NCBI RefSeq assembly: GCF_040939455.1
Contig: NC_134122.1
Span: 32,220,001-32,284,000, forward strand
Direction: 5' to 3'
Source: Microcebus murinus
Lineage: Eukaryota > Chordata > Mammalia > Primates > Cheirogaleidae
Length of the DNA stretch: 64,000 nucleotides
Shown here in pieces: positions 11,258 to 20,886 of the stretch. The translations under genes were made by a program, and so were the position numbers. Position 1 is the first letter of the stretch, and the number at the start of each line of letters is the position of its first letter. The notes beneath the pieces are model-generated. The model ran no database searches and was not told the origin of the DNA. It was given only the letters and a program-made list of their open reading frames with translations.

Positions 11258-12425
11258 GGGCCTGCGAGGTGGGGCTAGCATGTCCATTTCAGAGTTGAGA
11301 AGTGGCAGTGGGGGAGTGGGTGTCCGAAGCCAGTTGTGCTGGACTCCACAAGCCACGTTCTTCCTGATCCATCACCAGCCTTCCAGGGACCGTGTGTTCA
11401 ACACTTACACACACTTCTTGGCAGTTGCTAAAGTGACAGCCACCCTCCCACTGCGTGGCAGCTATTTGATTACATATCCCTACCCCACTTACGTGTGGGC
11501 TTCTCCAGAATGAGACCGGGACGCCCAGCAGCAAGCATGCACTGACACGGTGCCCGGCGAGGGGGCCGTGCTGGGTAAATGCTTGCAGGAGAGCAGAAGG
11601 AAAGAAGGAGCAGCTAAAATCAGCCTGCGCCACTAGAACCCGGGGCTGCTCGTCAACGCGGTACAGATGTCCCTGCCCTGGGACACTCGCAGCCAGCTGC
11701 CCGTGGACACCGGCAGGTGCTGCCGCCTCTGAGCCGGTGGAGCCTTTGTGAGACTTTGTGTGCACGTCTGAGGCAATGAGCAAAATAATGACAGCCGGGA
11801 AGAAGTGGCCAGGAGAAGGCGGCATGATCGACTCTCCCAGCTTCAGCCAGAGCTCTCAGGAGCGACAGGGAACAAGTCATTGAGGATTTAGCCCAAGAAA
11901 GCCAGATCTAGTCTTCTAAAACCAGCCTACGGTCAAGAGGGCTCGGGACAGCACCCTGGCCAGCTCACAAAGTGATTCATTGTCAAGCCAGAGAAGTTCA
12001 TAGCTGTAATAGGCCTAGAGATCATACAAATAAAGCACTGTCGTGTTGCAGAGACCCACAAAGGAGGATAAACTGCTTTAAATGGGATCATTTCAGTCAT
12101 GGGTGAGAATTAGAAAAAGTTTCCCCCTCCATGCAGACATAGCCCTGGGCCAAGGAGGCTGGATCTCAGCCTCCACTTGCCTACTTGGACAGGCAACTTT
12201 GTGCAGTGAACAACCTGCACAACCGCACGTGGTGACCCTGACTTCTAGGTTATGTAGTCACCGAATGCTGGGGGTAAGATCACAGGCCACTGCCTTGTTG
12301 CCTACTCCCCTGTAGGTGGTCGAGGTGGGAAAAGAAACCTCTGCAAACACTGTTGAGGTGTGTTTGGGGCTCTGGGTTTGACTAAGCAAGGAGCAGGGTC
12401 GGGTTCATGGCTTTAAAAGGTGACT
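11258..12425. other. Unique sequence, no gene recognised
   Basis: The 178-codon frame at 11289-11825 (minus) has no recognisable domain and no splice context that I can support. No repeat is named in this stretch. Confidence 0.5.
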
Positions 12426-12427
12426 GG

Positions 12428-12640
12428 TTTCTGGAGCCTGACGACCCGGATTCAAGTCCCGGGTTTGCCCTACACGCGTGGACTTGGTGTGTTGCTGAGT
12501 CTCTCTGTGCCTCCGTTTTCTCACCTGTAAAGTGAGAGCAAGAACAGTCTCTAGCTCGTGGTTTGCCTGTGACAGTCCAGTGAGCCGATATGTGCAGAGC
12601 ACGGCCGGGCACGGTGAGCTCTGACTAAATGTGGCGACCG
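12428..12640 (+). repeat. MIR SINE, near full length
   Basis: It reads TTCTGGAGCCTGACGACCCGGATTCAAGTCC, GAGTCTCTCTGTGCCTCCGTTTTCTCACCTGTAAAGTGAGAGC, then AGCACGGCCGGGCACGGTGAGCTCTGACTAAATG. This follows MIR from the tRNA-like box B (GATTCAAGTCC) to the 3' tail. Confidence 0.88.
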
Positions 12641-13170
12641 CGATTCTGCTTCTGGGAATGGGAATGCCGACTGCCTCTCCGAGGCCCTGCATCTTCATAA
12701 CGACTTCCTGAGAGATGCACGAGCTCCGTCTTCCACTTAGTGGGACTGAGGCTCTCAGAGGCACACGGGTGCTCCCCAGACCCCACTTTAGCAGGGAGCT
12801 GCGCTGGAGTCATCATTCAGAGTATTTATAGGGCCACATATGCCTCTTTGGCAGACTGGCAGCATCTTCCACGGGAGCTGAAGTTTTTACAGGCTCAGGT
12901 CCTCTCAAGCGACATCCTTAACATGAATCACAGCTTTCCAACATGTGTGAAGACAGGACAAGGCGAGGCTGGCAGAGGCCCCTTTCTTGATCGTAAACCC
13001 GGTAAGTGCCCAGGACGCACCCTCGGCAAAGCCGCAGTTGTGGGGCTTTGTCTTCTGGGCTCTCTTGCCACCTCCTGGGTGCCTGTCCCCAACCCCCTGC
13101 CCCTGACTCACCAAGCCCCTCATTCTCCCTACGACCCAGTCCGTAGCTTTTAAGTTTTCATTTTTTCCAT
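12641..13170. other. Unique sequence, no gene recognised
   Basis: No named repeat or exon-like structure. The frames at 12740-13153 (plus) and 12905-13219 (minus) overlap on opposite strands. Confidence 0.5.
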
Positions 13171-13293
13171 GGGTCATTTGCAAAGCCAATGTTTTTAATT
13201 TTGATGGAGTCCAATTCACACATTTTTTTTCTTTTATGGATTGTGCTTTTGTGTCATGTCTAAGAACTTTTCACCAAGCCTTAGGGTCATGAA

Positions 13294-13811
13294 GATTTTT
13301 TTCAAAAAATTTTTTATTCACACATTTTATTTGTATTATTTTTATTTTTGGGGTACATGTGATCATTTAATACATTCTTATAATTGGTAAAAATCAAATC
13401 AGTGTAATTGGGATATCCATGACCTTAAATATCTGTCTTTTCTTAATTTGGGTTTTTATTCTTCGGGGGTTGTGACTTTTGGGATTTTAGACATTAGAGA
13501 TTTTGATCTTTCAGGGTTTCAGTATTTGGGATTATGATATTTAGGATTGTGTCCTTCAGAGTTCTGACAGGCCGGAAAGTAGATGAGGAGAGGTAGGTCT
13601 GATAGTTCTCAAACCAGTGGCAGAAATAGCAGGGGACTGCAATGAACCAAGGTGACCCATTCAAATTATTCTCTTCTAGCAATTTTGAATTATACAATAG
13701 ATTATTATAAACTATAGTTGCATTACTGATCTATCAAACACCAGATCTCATTTTTTTCTATCAAACTGTATATTTGTAATCATTAATCAACCTCTCTTCA
13801 TCCCCGCCCTG
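13294..13811 (-). mobile_element. L1 3' end inserted into the older L1M
   Basis: A T-rich left edge is followed by the antisense of a known L1 3' end: GGGGTACATGTGATCATTT, GGGATATCCATGACCTTAAAT, then after an interruption CTCTTCTAGCAATTTTGAATTATAC and AATCAACCTCTCTTCATCCC. The host L1 is continuous across it. The flanking words TGAAGATTTT (about 13280) and TGAAGATTTT (13811-13820) serve as a target-site duplication. It is itself interrupted by the 213 bp duplicated segment at 13447-13659. Confidence 0.75.
13447..13659 (+). repeat. Direct duplication, copy 2, inside an L1
   Basis: This is the second copy of 11036-11257: transposon right arm (TTTTGATCTTTCAGGGTTTC, ATTTGGGATTATGATATTT) plus 95 bp of the same flank (GATAGTTCTCAAACCAGTGG). 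L1 3' sequence lies on both sides and resumes at 13660 with TTCAAATTATTCTCTTC. No obvious target-site duplication is seen at its edges. Confidence 0.85.
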
Positions 13812-14916
13812 AAGATTTTCCTATTTTTTCTCCTAAAATTTTAGTATTTTATGTTTTACATTTAACTCTATGATCTATTTTGAGTTTTCTTCTTCTTTTT
13901 TTTTAATGAGATGTGAGGCTTAGGTCGAGGTTTATTTTTCTTTTTTTTGCCAATGGAAATCCAGTTTCTCTGGCACCATTTGTTGAAAAGATTATCCTTT
14001 TTCCATTGAATTGCTTTTACAACTTGGTCAAAAATCAGTGGGCCGAACCAGTGTGGGTCTATTTCTGGATTCTCTATTCTGTTCCACTGAACTGCGTCTG
14101 TCCCTCCACCGATAGCTCAGGCTTGGTCACTGCAGCTGGAGAGAGAGTCTGTCTTATTTGACAGATGCCGTGTGGATTTTCCACGGGGAACCAGATAGGC
14201 TGATTCCTCCCACTTTATTTTTCTTTTTCAAAATTGTGTGAGCTATTCTAATTCGTTTGCCTTTCTACATCTACTTTAAAATAGGCTTGTCTATATCTAC
14301 AAAAAATCTTTTGATTTTTTGATAGGGCTTGCATTAAACCTCTCTATCAGTTTGGGGAGAACTGACATCTTTTCTGTGCTGAGTCTTTCGATTCATCAAC
14401 ACAACATGTCTTTCCATTGATTTGTATCTTCTTTGATTTCTTTCATCAACGTTTTGTAGTTTTCAGCGTATGAGTCCTGTTGTTATCTTTTGTTAGATTT
14501 CTGTCTATGCATAACATGTTGGGGGAGCAATTGTAAATGGCATTGTTCGCTTAATTTCGGTTTCCATGTGTGCATTGTTAGTATATAGAAATACAATTGA
14601 TTTTTGTATGTTGGTTGTATATCCTCTGCCCTTGCTGTTCATTTTATAGTTCTGGGAGGTTTTTTGTTTTTGGTAGGCATTTTTTTTTGCTTGGGATTTT
14701 TTTTTATAGGCACACATGCCATTTGCAAATATAGTTTTCTTTCTTTCTTTTTGGTCTTAATGCCTTTTATTTCCTTCTCCTGCTTTATTATACTTCTAGC
14801 ACTATGCTAACCAAGAGTGGTGAGAGCAAGCATCCTTACTTTGTTCTTGATTTTAGGGAGAACATTCCTTTGGTAAAAGAAAAGGCCTTTTACCATTAAG
14901 TATGATGTTAGCTGTA

Positions 14917-15568
14917 GTTTTTTTTTTTTTTTTTCAGTATATTGTGGGGGTACAGATTTTAAGGTTTCAATAAATGCCCATTTCCCCCCCTCCCCACAAA
15001 AGTCTGAGTCTCCATCATGACCATCCCCCAGATGGTGCACATCTCACTCATTATGTATGTATATACCCGCCCCCTCCCCCCTCCCCCCTGCCCAATACCC
15101 TATTACTGTAGTACCTATGTGTCCACTTGGGTGCTACTCAGTTAATACCAGTTTGCTGGTGAATATATGTGGTGCTTGTTTTTCCATTCTTGGGATACTT
15201 CACTTAGTAGTATGGGTTCCAGGAAAATATAAGATGTGCTATATCACCATTGTTTCTTAGAGCTGAATAGTACTCCATGGTATACATATACCACATTTTA
15301 TTAATCCATTCTTGGATTGATGGGCATTTGGGCTGTTTCCACAGCCTTGCAATTATGAATTGTGCTGCTATAAACATTCGAGTGCAGGTGTCTTTTTTGT
15401 AGAGTGTCACTGGATCATTTGGGTAGATGCCCAGCAATGGGATTGCTGGATCAAATGGTAGATTCACTTGTATCGCTTTAAGGTATCTCCATATTGCTTT
15501 CCACAGAGGTTAAACTAGTTTGCAGTCCCACCAGCAGTGTAGGAGTGTTCCTCTCTCTCCACAACCAC
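14917..15568 (-). mobile_element. Lemur-type L1, 5'-truncated, antisense
   Basis: The minus strand ends in poly(A), seen as a T run at 14917-14934. The plus strand continues with the antisense L1 3' UTR (TATTGTGGGGGTACAGATTTT, CCCCCAGATGGTGCACATC) and the ORF2 C-terminus. The frame at 15204-15467 (minus) holds the L1 ORF2 end (residues such as MEYYSALRNN). The target-site duplication CTGTAGTTTTTTT occurs at about 14911-14923 and 15569-15581. The 3' region resembles strepsirrhine L1. Confidence 0.85.
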
Positions 15569-15865
15569 TGTAGTTTTTTTTTTTTTAAATAGATATTCTT
15601 TATCAAGTTGAGGGACTTCCCTTCTATTCTTAGGTTGCTGAGAATCTATCCTGAATGGTATTGGATTTTGTCAAATGCTTTTCTGCATCTATTGAAATCA
15701 TAATATAATTTTTCTCCTTTACCCTGTTAATATGGTAGGTAACACTGACTGATTTTTAAATATTGAACTAGCTTTGTATCTTGGGAACAAACTTGACTTG
15801 CTTATGGTATATAATTCTTTTTATATATTACTGAGTTCTATTTGTTAATATTTTGTTGAGGATTT

Positions 15866-16203
15866 TTTTTTTTTTTTTTTGAGACAGAGTCTCACTCTGT
15901 TGCCTGGACTAGAGTGAGTGCCATGGCATCGTCAGCCTAGCTCACAGCAACCTCAAACTCCTGGGCTCAAGCGATCCTTCTGCCTCAGCCTCCTGAGTAG
16001 CTGGGACTACAGGCATGCACCACCATGCCTGGCTCATTTTTTCTATATATTTTTAGCTGGCCAATTAATTTCTTTCTATTTTTTAGTAAACACGGGGTCT
16101 TGATTTTGTTCAGGCTGGTTTCACACTCCTGACCTTGAGCGATCCTCCCGCCTTGGCCTCCCAGAGGGCTAGGATGACAGGCGTTGAGCCACTGTGCCTG
16201 GTC
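15866..16203 (-). mobile_element. Strepsirrhine Alu SINE, antisense
   Basis: After a long T run come GAGACAGAGTCTCACTCTG, CATCGTCAGCCTAGCTCACAGC and the B-box antisense. It ends GAGCCACTGTGCCTGG. The target-site duplication TTTTGTTGAGGATTTT (15851-15866) and CTTTGTTAAGGATTTT (16203-16218) flanks it. It lies inside the antisense L1M. Confidence 0.93.
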
Positions 16204-16257
16204 TTTGTTAAGGATTTTGCCACTATAATCTTGAGGAATATTGGTCTGTAGTCTTTC

Positions 16258-16366
16258 TTTCCTTCCTTCCTTCCTTCCTTCCTTCCTTCCTTCCTTCCTT
16301 CCTTCCTTCCTTCCTTCCTTCCTTCCTTCCTTCCTTCCTTCCTTCCTACCTACCTACCTACCTACA
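16258..16366 (+). repeat. (TTCC)n then (CTAC)n microsatellite
   Basis: About 22 perfect TTCC units are followed by five CTAC units. The tract sits exactly where the L1M homology ends, so it probably grew from the T/C-rich word GTAGTCTTTCTTT of the L1. The resulting FLPSFLPS frame is not a gene. Confidence 0.98.
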
Positions 16367-16367
16367 G

Positions 16368-16560
16368 GCAGAACTGTGTCTACTCCATCTTACCCAGAAC
16401 CGGAAGTACTTAGGGAGTTTTTCAGAAACCCTGATATCCAGGCTGTACTTCAGATCAAGTAAGTCAGAATCTCTGCAGGTGGGACCCAGACACTAATATC
16501 GTTTTTAAGACTTCCAGGTATTTCCAATGTGCGGCCATTTTTGAGAATTCGTTTGAGAAT
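16368..16560 (+). mobile_element. MER5A-type hAT-Charlie element
   Basis: It shows the MER5A pattern: TAGGGAGTTTTTCAGAAACCC, AAGTCAGAATCTCTGCAGGTGGGACCCAG, CACTAATATCGTTTTTAAG and TTCCAATGTGCGGCCATTTTTGAGAATTCG. It is non-autonomous and non-coding. Confidence 0.75.
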
Positions 16561-17062
16561 AAGGGAACCAATTCACGTGTAATTCCATGCGAATGACTGA
16601 CTGATAATTCCTTTGTATATTTGTATCCAGTAGGGTCTCCGAGGATAGTTTACAATAACCTACTTCAATGAAGGGGCCACTTCCAGAGCAGCGGGCAGAG
16701 GGGACCCACAAAGGATGAGGAGACACTAGCAGCGTGTGGAAGCTTTTACCACCGCTAGGGCAGAAGGGGCAGGGATGGGAATGGGAGTCCCGGAGGCTGG
16801 CGAGAGCTGCTGTTGGGATGCCGGAACATGGCTGTCTTCCAGCATCACGGAGTAGGGGTAGGAGGAGAGACACACCCCAGCCTGGCCCTGCTCCTGTCAT
16901 CTGGTTTCCCACCCACGCCTCCTACTTGCCTGAAGCCAGAGCGATGACACAGGAGCCTAAGGGGTATTGTCCAGGTGGCAGCACCCCCAGAAGAGGAGCC
17001 GGCCAGAGAACAGCAGAGAATCAATTTGGGGGAGCTGCACTTCTCCCAAATATTTGGATTTT
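16561..17062. other. Unique sequence, no gene recognised
   Basis: No repeat or gene is recognised. A CTCF-like word lies at 16968-16982, and frames of up to 135 codons overlap on both strands. Confidence 0.5.
16968..16982 (+). promoter_or_regulatory. CTCF-like motif, moderate
   Basis: TGTCCAGGTGGCAGC matches 12 of 15 positions of the CTCF core CCASYAGRKGGCRSY, including the whole AGGTGGCAGC half. Many such matches in a genome are unbound. Confidence 0.3.
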
Positions 17063-17074
17063 AACCCAAACATT

Positions 17075-17363
17075 GTTTTTCTGAGATAGAATCTCACTCT
17101 GTTGCCCTGAGTAGAGTGCCATGGCATCAGCCTAGCTCACAGCAACCTCAAACTCCTGGGCTCAAGCAATTTTTCTGCCTCAGCCTCCTAAGTAGCTGAG
17201 ACTATAGGGGCGCACCACAACACCTGGCAAAATTTTCTATTTTTAGTAGAGATGGGGTCTTGCTCATGCTCAGGCTGGCCTGAAACTCCTGGGCTCAAGT
17301 GATCTTCCCACCTCTGCCTCCCAGAGTGCTAGGATTATAGGTGTGAGCCACTGTGCCTGGCCC
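17075..17363 (-). mobile_element. Alu SINE, antisense
   Basis: It reads GATAGAATCTCACTCTGTTGC, CAGCCTAGCTCACAGCAACC, CAGAGTGCTAGGATTATAGG and GAGCCACTGTGCCTGGCCC. The perfect 12 bp target-site duplication AACCCAAACATT lies at 17063-17074 and 17364-17375. The TAGCTCACAGCAACCTCAAACTCC wording is typical of strepsirrhine Alus. Confidence 0.95.
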
Positions 17364-17479
17364 AACCCAAACATTTTGAATGGGAGACACAGAGGCCATG
17401 GAGATGGGTGTGAGGGAGGGTATTCTGGCAGAAGGCATTCGGAGCAGGGCTCACCATCGTGAAGCATGGATGTTCCTTC

Positions 17480-17668
17480 ATCGAGGTGGGGCAGTGTGAT
17501 CTCTGCACCAGCAGCCCCTGCACCACCCTGAGGACTCGGTAGAAATGCAAATCCTGTTGCATCAGACCATCTGGGATGGGGCCCAGTGATCTGTATTTTA
17601 ACCAGCTCACCTCCCCCCTCCCCACGCGATGCTGATATGCGCTCGAATTTGGGAACCTCTGGCCTAGA
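17480..17668 (-). mobile_element. MER5A-type hAT-Charlie element
   Basis: The words ATGCAAATCCTGTTGCATCAGACC, GGGATGGGGCCCAGTGATCTG and ATTTTAACCAGCTCACC, with an end GGGAACCTCTGGCC, follow the MER5 pattern. The orientation call is tentative because the arms are similar. Confidence 0.65.
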
Positions 17669-17792
17669 AATCTGCAGAAGTCAGCAAATATGGCAAGAAG
17701 CATTTTGAAAATAGAGGCAGATATCTTAGCCAGCTTGGTTATGAAACGTGTGAAGGGAAGATGTGGTTATTCTAGAATACCGAAGATTAATA

Positions 17793-18214
17793 CCGTCAAC
17801 CCTTGAACAACACGGGCTTGAACTGCACGAGTCCACTTATACGTGGATTTTCTTCTACCTCTGCCACCACAGACAGCAAGACCAACCCCTCCTCTTTTTC
17901 GTCCTCCTCCTCAGCCTCCTCAAGTGAGGACAAGGAGGGTGAAGCCCTTTATGATGATCCACTTCCACTTAATGAATGGTAAATATATTTTTCTTGTGGT
18001 TTTCTTCATCACACTTTCTTTTCTCTAGCTTACTTGAAGAATACAGTTTGTAATACTCATAACCTACAAAGCGTGTTAATCCACTGTTCATGTTATCAGT
18101 AAGGCTTCTGATCAACAGTAGGCTATTACTAGTTCAGTGTTGGGGAGAAGTCACAAGTTTTCAATTGTTTGGAGGTTGGGTCCCCTAACCTCTGCGTTGT
18201 TCAAGGGTCAACTG
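17793..18214. mobile_element. Tigger-type (TcMar) DNA transposon, non-autonomous
   Basis: The left end CCGTCAACCCTTGAACAAC and the reverse complement of the right end CAGTTGACCCTTGAACAAC form terminal inverted repeats of about 20 bp. Inner words GCACGAGTCCACTTATACGTG, TTTTCTCTAGCTTACTTGAAG and GTTATCAGTAAGGCTTCTGATC match a common human MER/Tigger element. A TA lies directly before the left end. At 422 bp it lacks a transposase. Confidence 0.9.
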
Positions 18215-18309
18215 TGACAATGTGGGCAGAGCGCCCTTCCTGCCCCCAAGCCCCGTGCCCCCAGGGTTCTATCTATAGTCATCTCTGAGCTGTCACGACA
18301 CTGCGGACC

Positions 18310-18425
18310 AGCTCATCAGCTGGGTGAGTGCTTTCCTGCAGAGCCCTTCGGAAATACAGACACCTGCGCCCTGCTCAGAGTCTGTGAGCCTGGGGCCTGG
18401 GCATCTGCATTTTCAGAGTGTTTGC
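18310..18425 (+). mobile_element. MER5-type fragment
   Basis: CCTTCGGAAATACAGACACC, then CTCAGAGTCTGTGAGCCTGGGGCCTGGGCATCTGCATTTTCAG fits the middle of MER5A/B. The ends are lost. Confidence 0.55.
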
Positions 18426-18489
18426 TACATGGAGCGTGGTTGGAACAGCACAGAGCTGGATGCTATACGGGGTCAACATGTGTTACTGA

Positions 18490-18690
18490 TTATTGCCTCT
18501 GGGCCAGGAGTCTCAATATGCATCATTTTATCTTATCCTTAATGAGCCCTGAGTTATACCGCTGCCCCCAGTTGGAAAGGGAGGGGACCAAGGCAGAGGG
18601 AAGGGCCGACCTGCTCGAGGTCACACAACTGGCGGAGAACAGATTGAGGTTTTAAAGCCGGGTCTCCCAGACCCGCTTTGCACTGTGCAG
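18490..18690 (-). repeat. MIR SINE
   Basis: The plus strand shows the antisense MIR core: GGAGGGGACCAAGGCAGAG, CTGCTCGAGGTCACACAACTGGCGGAG and AAAGCCGGGTCTCCCAGACC. Confidence 0.75.
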
Positions 18691-19795
18691 TGTTGGCTAC
18701 TGGGGCCCCCGCTCCCCGCTTCTGCCGCCATTGCCTGTCCGGCTGAAAGATGCTTGTCCTGCTCTGTCAAACTCAGCCCTCTGCTCTCTTGAAACCAGCA
18801 ATGGATGGGCAGACAGCCTTCCTGGGAGGGCCGTAACTGCAGAGCACGAGGCAAAGTGGCCCCACAGGAATATGCTTTATTCACTGGGAACTTTTTTTCT
18901 AACGGATGCTGAGATTAACGCTTAAAGGGAGTTTTCCTCTCGGGGGGAATTTATCCTGGATCTTCCTTGGCATAGATCTTCTTCCCGAGTGCTGTCACGT
19001 CGCTGGGAGCTCTCGTGCCCCTCCTCGGCCATTCGTCTTCCCCGGCTCCGCTCCCGACCTAGTCTGCGGGTTGGACAAAGCACAGCTGCGGACAGCCGGG
19101 CAGAAGAATGAGGCAGGGGCCTGGGACTTGTCCTCGACTGGGGGATGGGCAAAGGGACCTGCGGTTCTCCGTCTCTGATCAGCCCTGGCATGGCCCCGTC
19201 TCTTCCCATCCTGTCTCTCTCTTTTCTGGGATTGAGAGAAGGTGGGGCGGGGGAGGCTGGAAGGGGGAAGCAGGGGTAGGGGAGGAGGGAAGATGTCGAC
19301 CTTCAGCTAGGAGCTCTCTGTCCTCCCCCATCCCCCCCCACCCGGAAGCGCTCTCTCCTTGTCTACAAGCGTCTGTCTGCTCCACGCTCCTGCCACTCTA
19401 CTTCTGCTCCCACTCTCTGACACCAGCAGGGTGGGCTGCAGCTCGGTTCAGTCCTGACGCTGACTACCTGCGGTTAGCGCAGACCCTGCAAGCGAGGGGC
19501 TCAGCCCACGTGACTGCCGCATGTCAGATCCCAACCACAGGTCTTGGGCTTCCCCAAGTTACCCATGCTCTGGCCGCCAGTTACAAATTCCGGGTTTCCC
19601 ACGGCCCCTCCTTAGGGCTGGTGATTTGCTAAAATGGCTCTCAAGACTCAGGAATGTGGCAGGTTTATTATGATTTTAGTCTTCCTATAGAGGGTACAGA
19701 GCTGGAACAGCGGAAGGGAAGAGATGCATGGGGCAAGTTGTGTGTGCGGGCACGGAGCTGCGGTGCCCTTTCCTACAGGGGCACGTGGATATGTT
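18691..19795. other. GC-rich unique sequence, no gene recognised
   Basis: CpG is enriched at about 18960-19130 (words such as GTCACGTCGC, TTCCCCGGCTCCGCTCCCGACC), but the block is short for a CpG island. The 174-codon frame at 19108-19632 has no recognisable domain. Confidence 0.45.
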
Positions 19796-19799
19796 CCTA

Positions 19800-19960
19800 G
19801 CACATAACCCCTAAAACGGCCTCATGAGGTGGGAATTAAACTCACTTTGTGGACAGGGAAACTGAGGCAGAGTTGGTGACTGTCCCAAGGTCATACAGCC
19901 AGTGGGAGGCAGAGTTGGGCTGGTTATTTTGAGTCCAGAGCTTATAGGTCCTGCTTCCCA
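19800..19960 (-). repeat. MIR SINE
   Basis: The antisense MIR words are clear: CATGAGGTGGGAATTAAAC, CAGGGAAACTGAGGCAGAG, TCCCAAGGTCATACAGCCAGTGGGAGGCAGAG and GAGTCCAGAGCTTATAGG. Confidence 0.9.
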
Positions 19961-20560
19961 CTTGCCCGTTCAAGGGTGACTGGAGTTCATTAAAGGGCAC
20001 TTTAGGTGGGTTTTCCAGGATGTCCATCCTGAGCCCCGCAGAGCTGGCGGAGCTGTGGGTGAAGCAGGACTAGGAGCACAAGTTAGACTGTCTCTTCAAG
20101 CTGGGCACGGGGTGTTCTGGCTCTTCCAGTTGTTTTGGGGGATGAGGAAGCCCGAGCCTGGGGACTGGCCTGGGGTGCTAGGTAAGTCATGGCTTTGAGG
20201 CTCCTGCTGCTGGGGACCAAGGCTGCTTTCTCTGATAATCTGGGTGGCAACTACGAGGTCCCTGATGGAGTCAACAGCTACTCAGGAAACAGGCAGTGTC
20301 AGAATCGGGGCTTGTGTCGTCCTCAGGGACAGCTGGGTCATAATTTAGGAGTTTGGGTCCTCCCACCTAATGTATCCCCCAAGCCCAAATATATCACACA
20401 CCAGTTTGTTGAAGACTCAAAACTTTTTTTTAAATCTGGAGATAAAATGATTTATTTCTTAGGAGGTCAGGCTGAAAAGGGGCAGGAAACTCACTCATAC
20501 TCAAAGACTGGAAGCAGATATTATGTTCATTCCCTCATTTATTTGCATACTCATTCATTA
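19961..20560. other. Unique sequence, no gene recognised
   Basis: No named repeat. A 235-codon frame begins at 20189 but gains most of its length from the (ATCC)n array and is not a gene. Confidence 0.55.
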
Positions 20561-20562
20561 AT

Positions 20563-20886
20563 TCGTCCATCCACCCATCCTCCCATCTACCCACCCATCC
20601 ATCTATGCATCCATCCATCCATCCATCCATCCATCCATCCATCCACCCACCCATCCATCCATCCTCCCATACACCTATCCATCCATCCATCCATCCATCC
20701 ATCCATCCATCCATCCATCTACCCATCCATCCATCCTCCCATACACCTACCCATCCATCCATCCATCCATCCATCCATCCATCCATCCATCCATCCATCC
20801 TCCCATCCATCCATCCATCCATCCATCCACCCACCCACCCATCCATCCATCCACCCATCCTCGTATCCATCCATCCATCCATCCAG
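20563..20886 (+). repeat. (ATCC)n array with CACC and TCCC variants
   Basis: About 320 bp of imperfect CATC/ATCC tetranucleotide repeats. A higher-order unit including CATCCTCCCATACACCTA occurs twice (about 20660-20680 and 20733-20750). Both strands read as open frames ([10 protein letters not shown] on plus, [10 protein letters not shown] on minus) because the 4-bp unit has no stop codon; neither is coding. Confidence 0.98.

Larger units (their letters stand above)
13170..16257 (-). mobile_element. Old L1M LINE, antisense, interrupted by three insertions
   Basis: Read on the plus strand, this is the antisense of L1M ORF2 in order: CTTTTATGGATTGTGCTTTTG, CACCATTTGTTGAAAAGATT, TGGGTCTATTTCTGGATTCTC, GGAGAACTGACATCTTTTC, AGTATATAGAAATACAATTG, ACCATTAAGTATGATGTTAGC, GGATTTTGTCAAATGC and TATTTTGTTGAGGATTT. 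It is split by a second L1 (13294-13811), a lemur-type L1 (14917-15568) and an Alu (15866-16203). Its 5' truncated end runs into the (TTCC)n array at 16258. The reading frame is destroyed. Confidence 0.85.

Noticed and set aside
12428..12640. tRNA-like box B word (GATTCAAGTCC)
   Set aside because: It belongs to the tRNA-derived head of a MIR SINE. No cloverleaf or intact acceptor stem is present.
15204..15467. 87-codon frame with clear protein similarity (minus)
   Set aside because: It is the C-terminal end of L1 ORF2 in a 5'-truncated insertion, not a host gene.
18960..19130. CpG-rich patch as a gene promoter
   Set aside because: It is short and lacks a supported first exon or core promoter, so it is noted only as GC-rich sequence.
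20563..20886. Regular repeats that could suggest a CRISPR-like array
   Set aside because: The unit is 4 bp with no unique spacers, and the host is a mammal.
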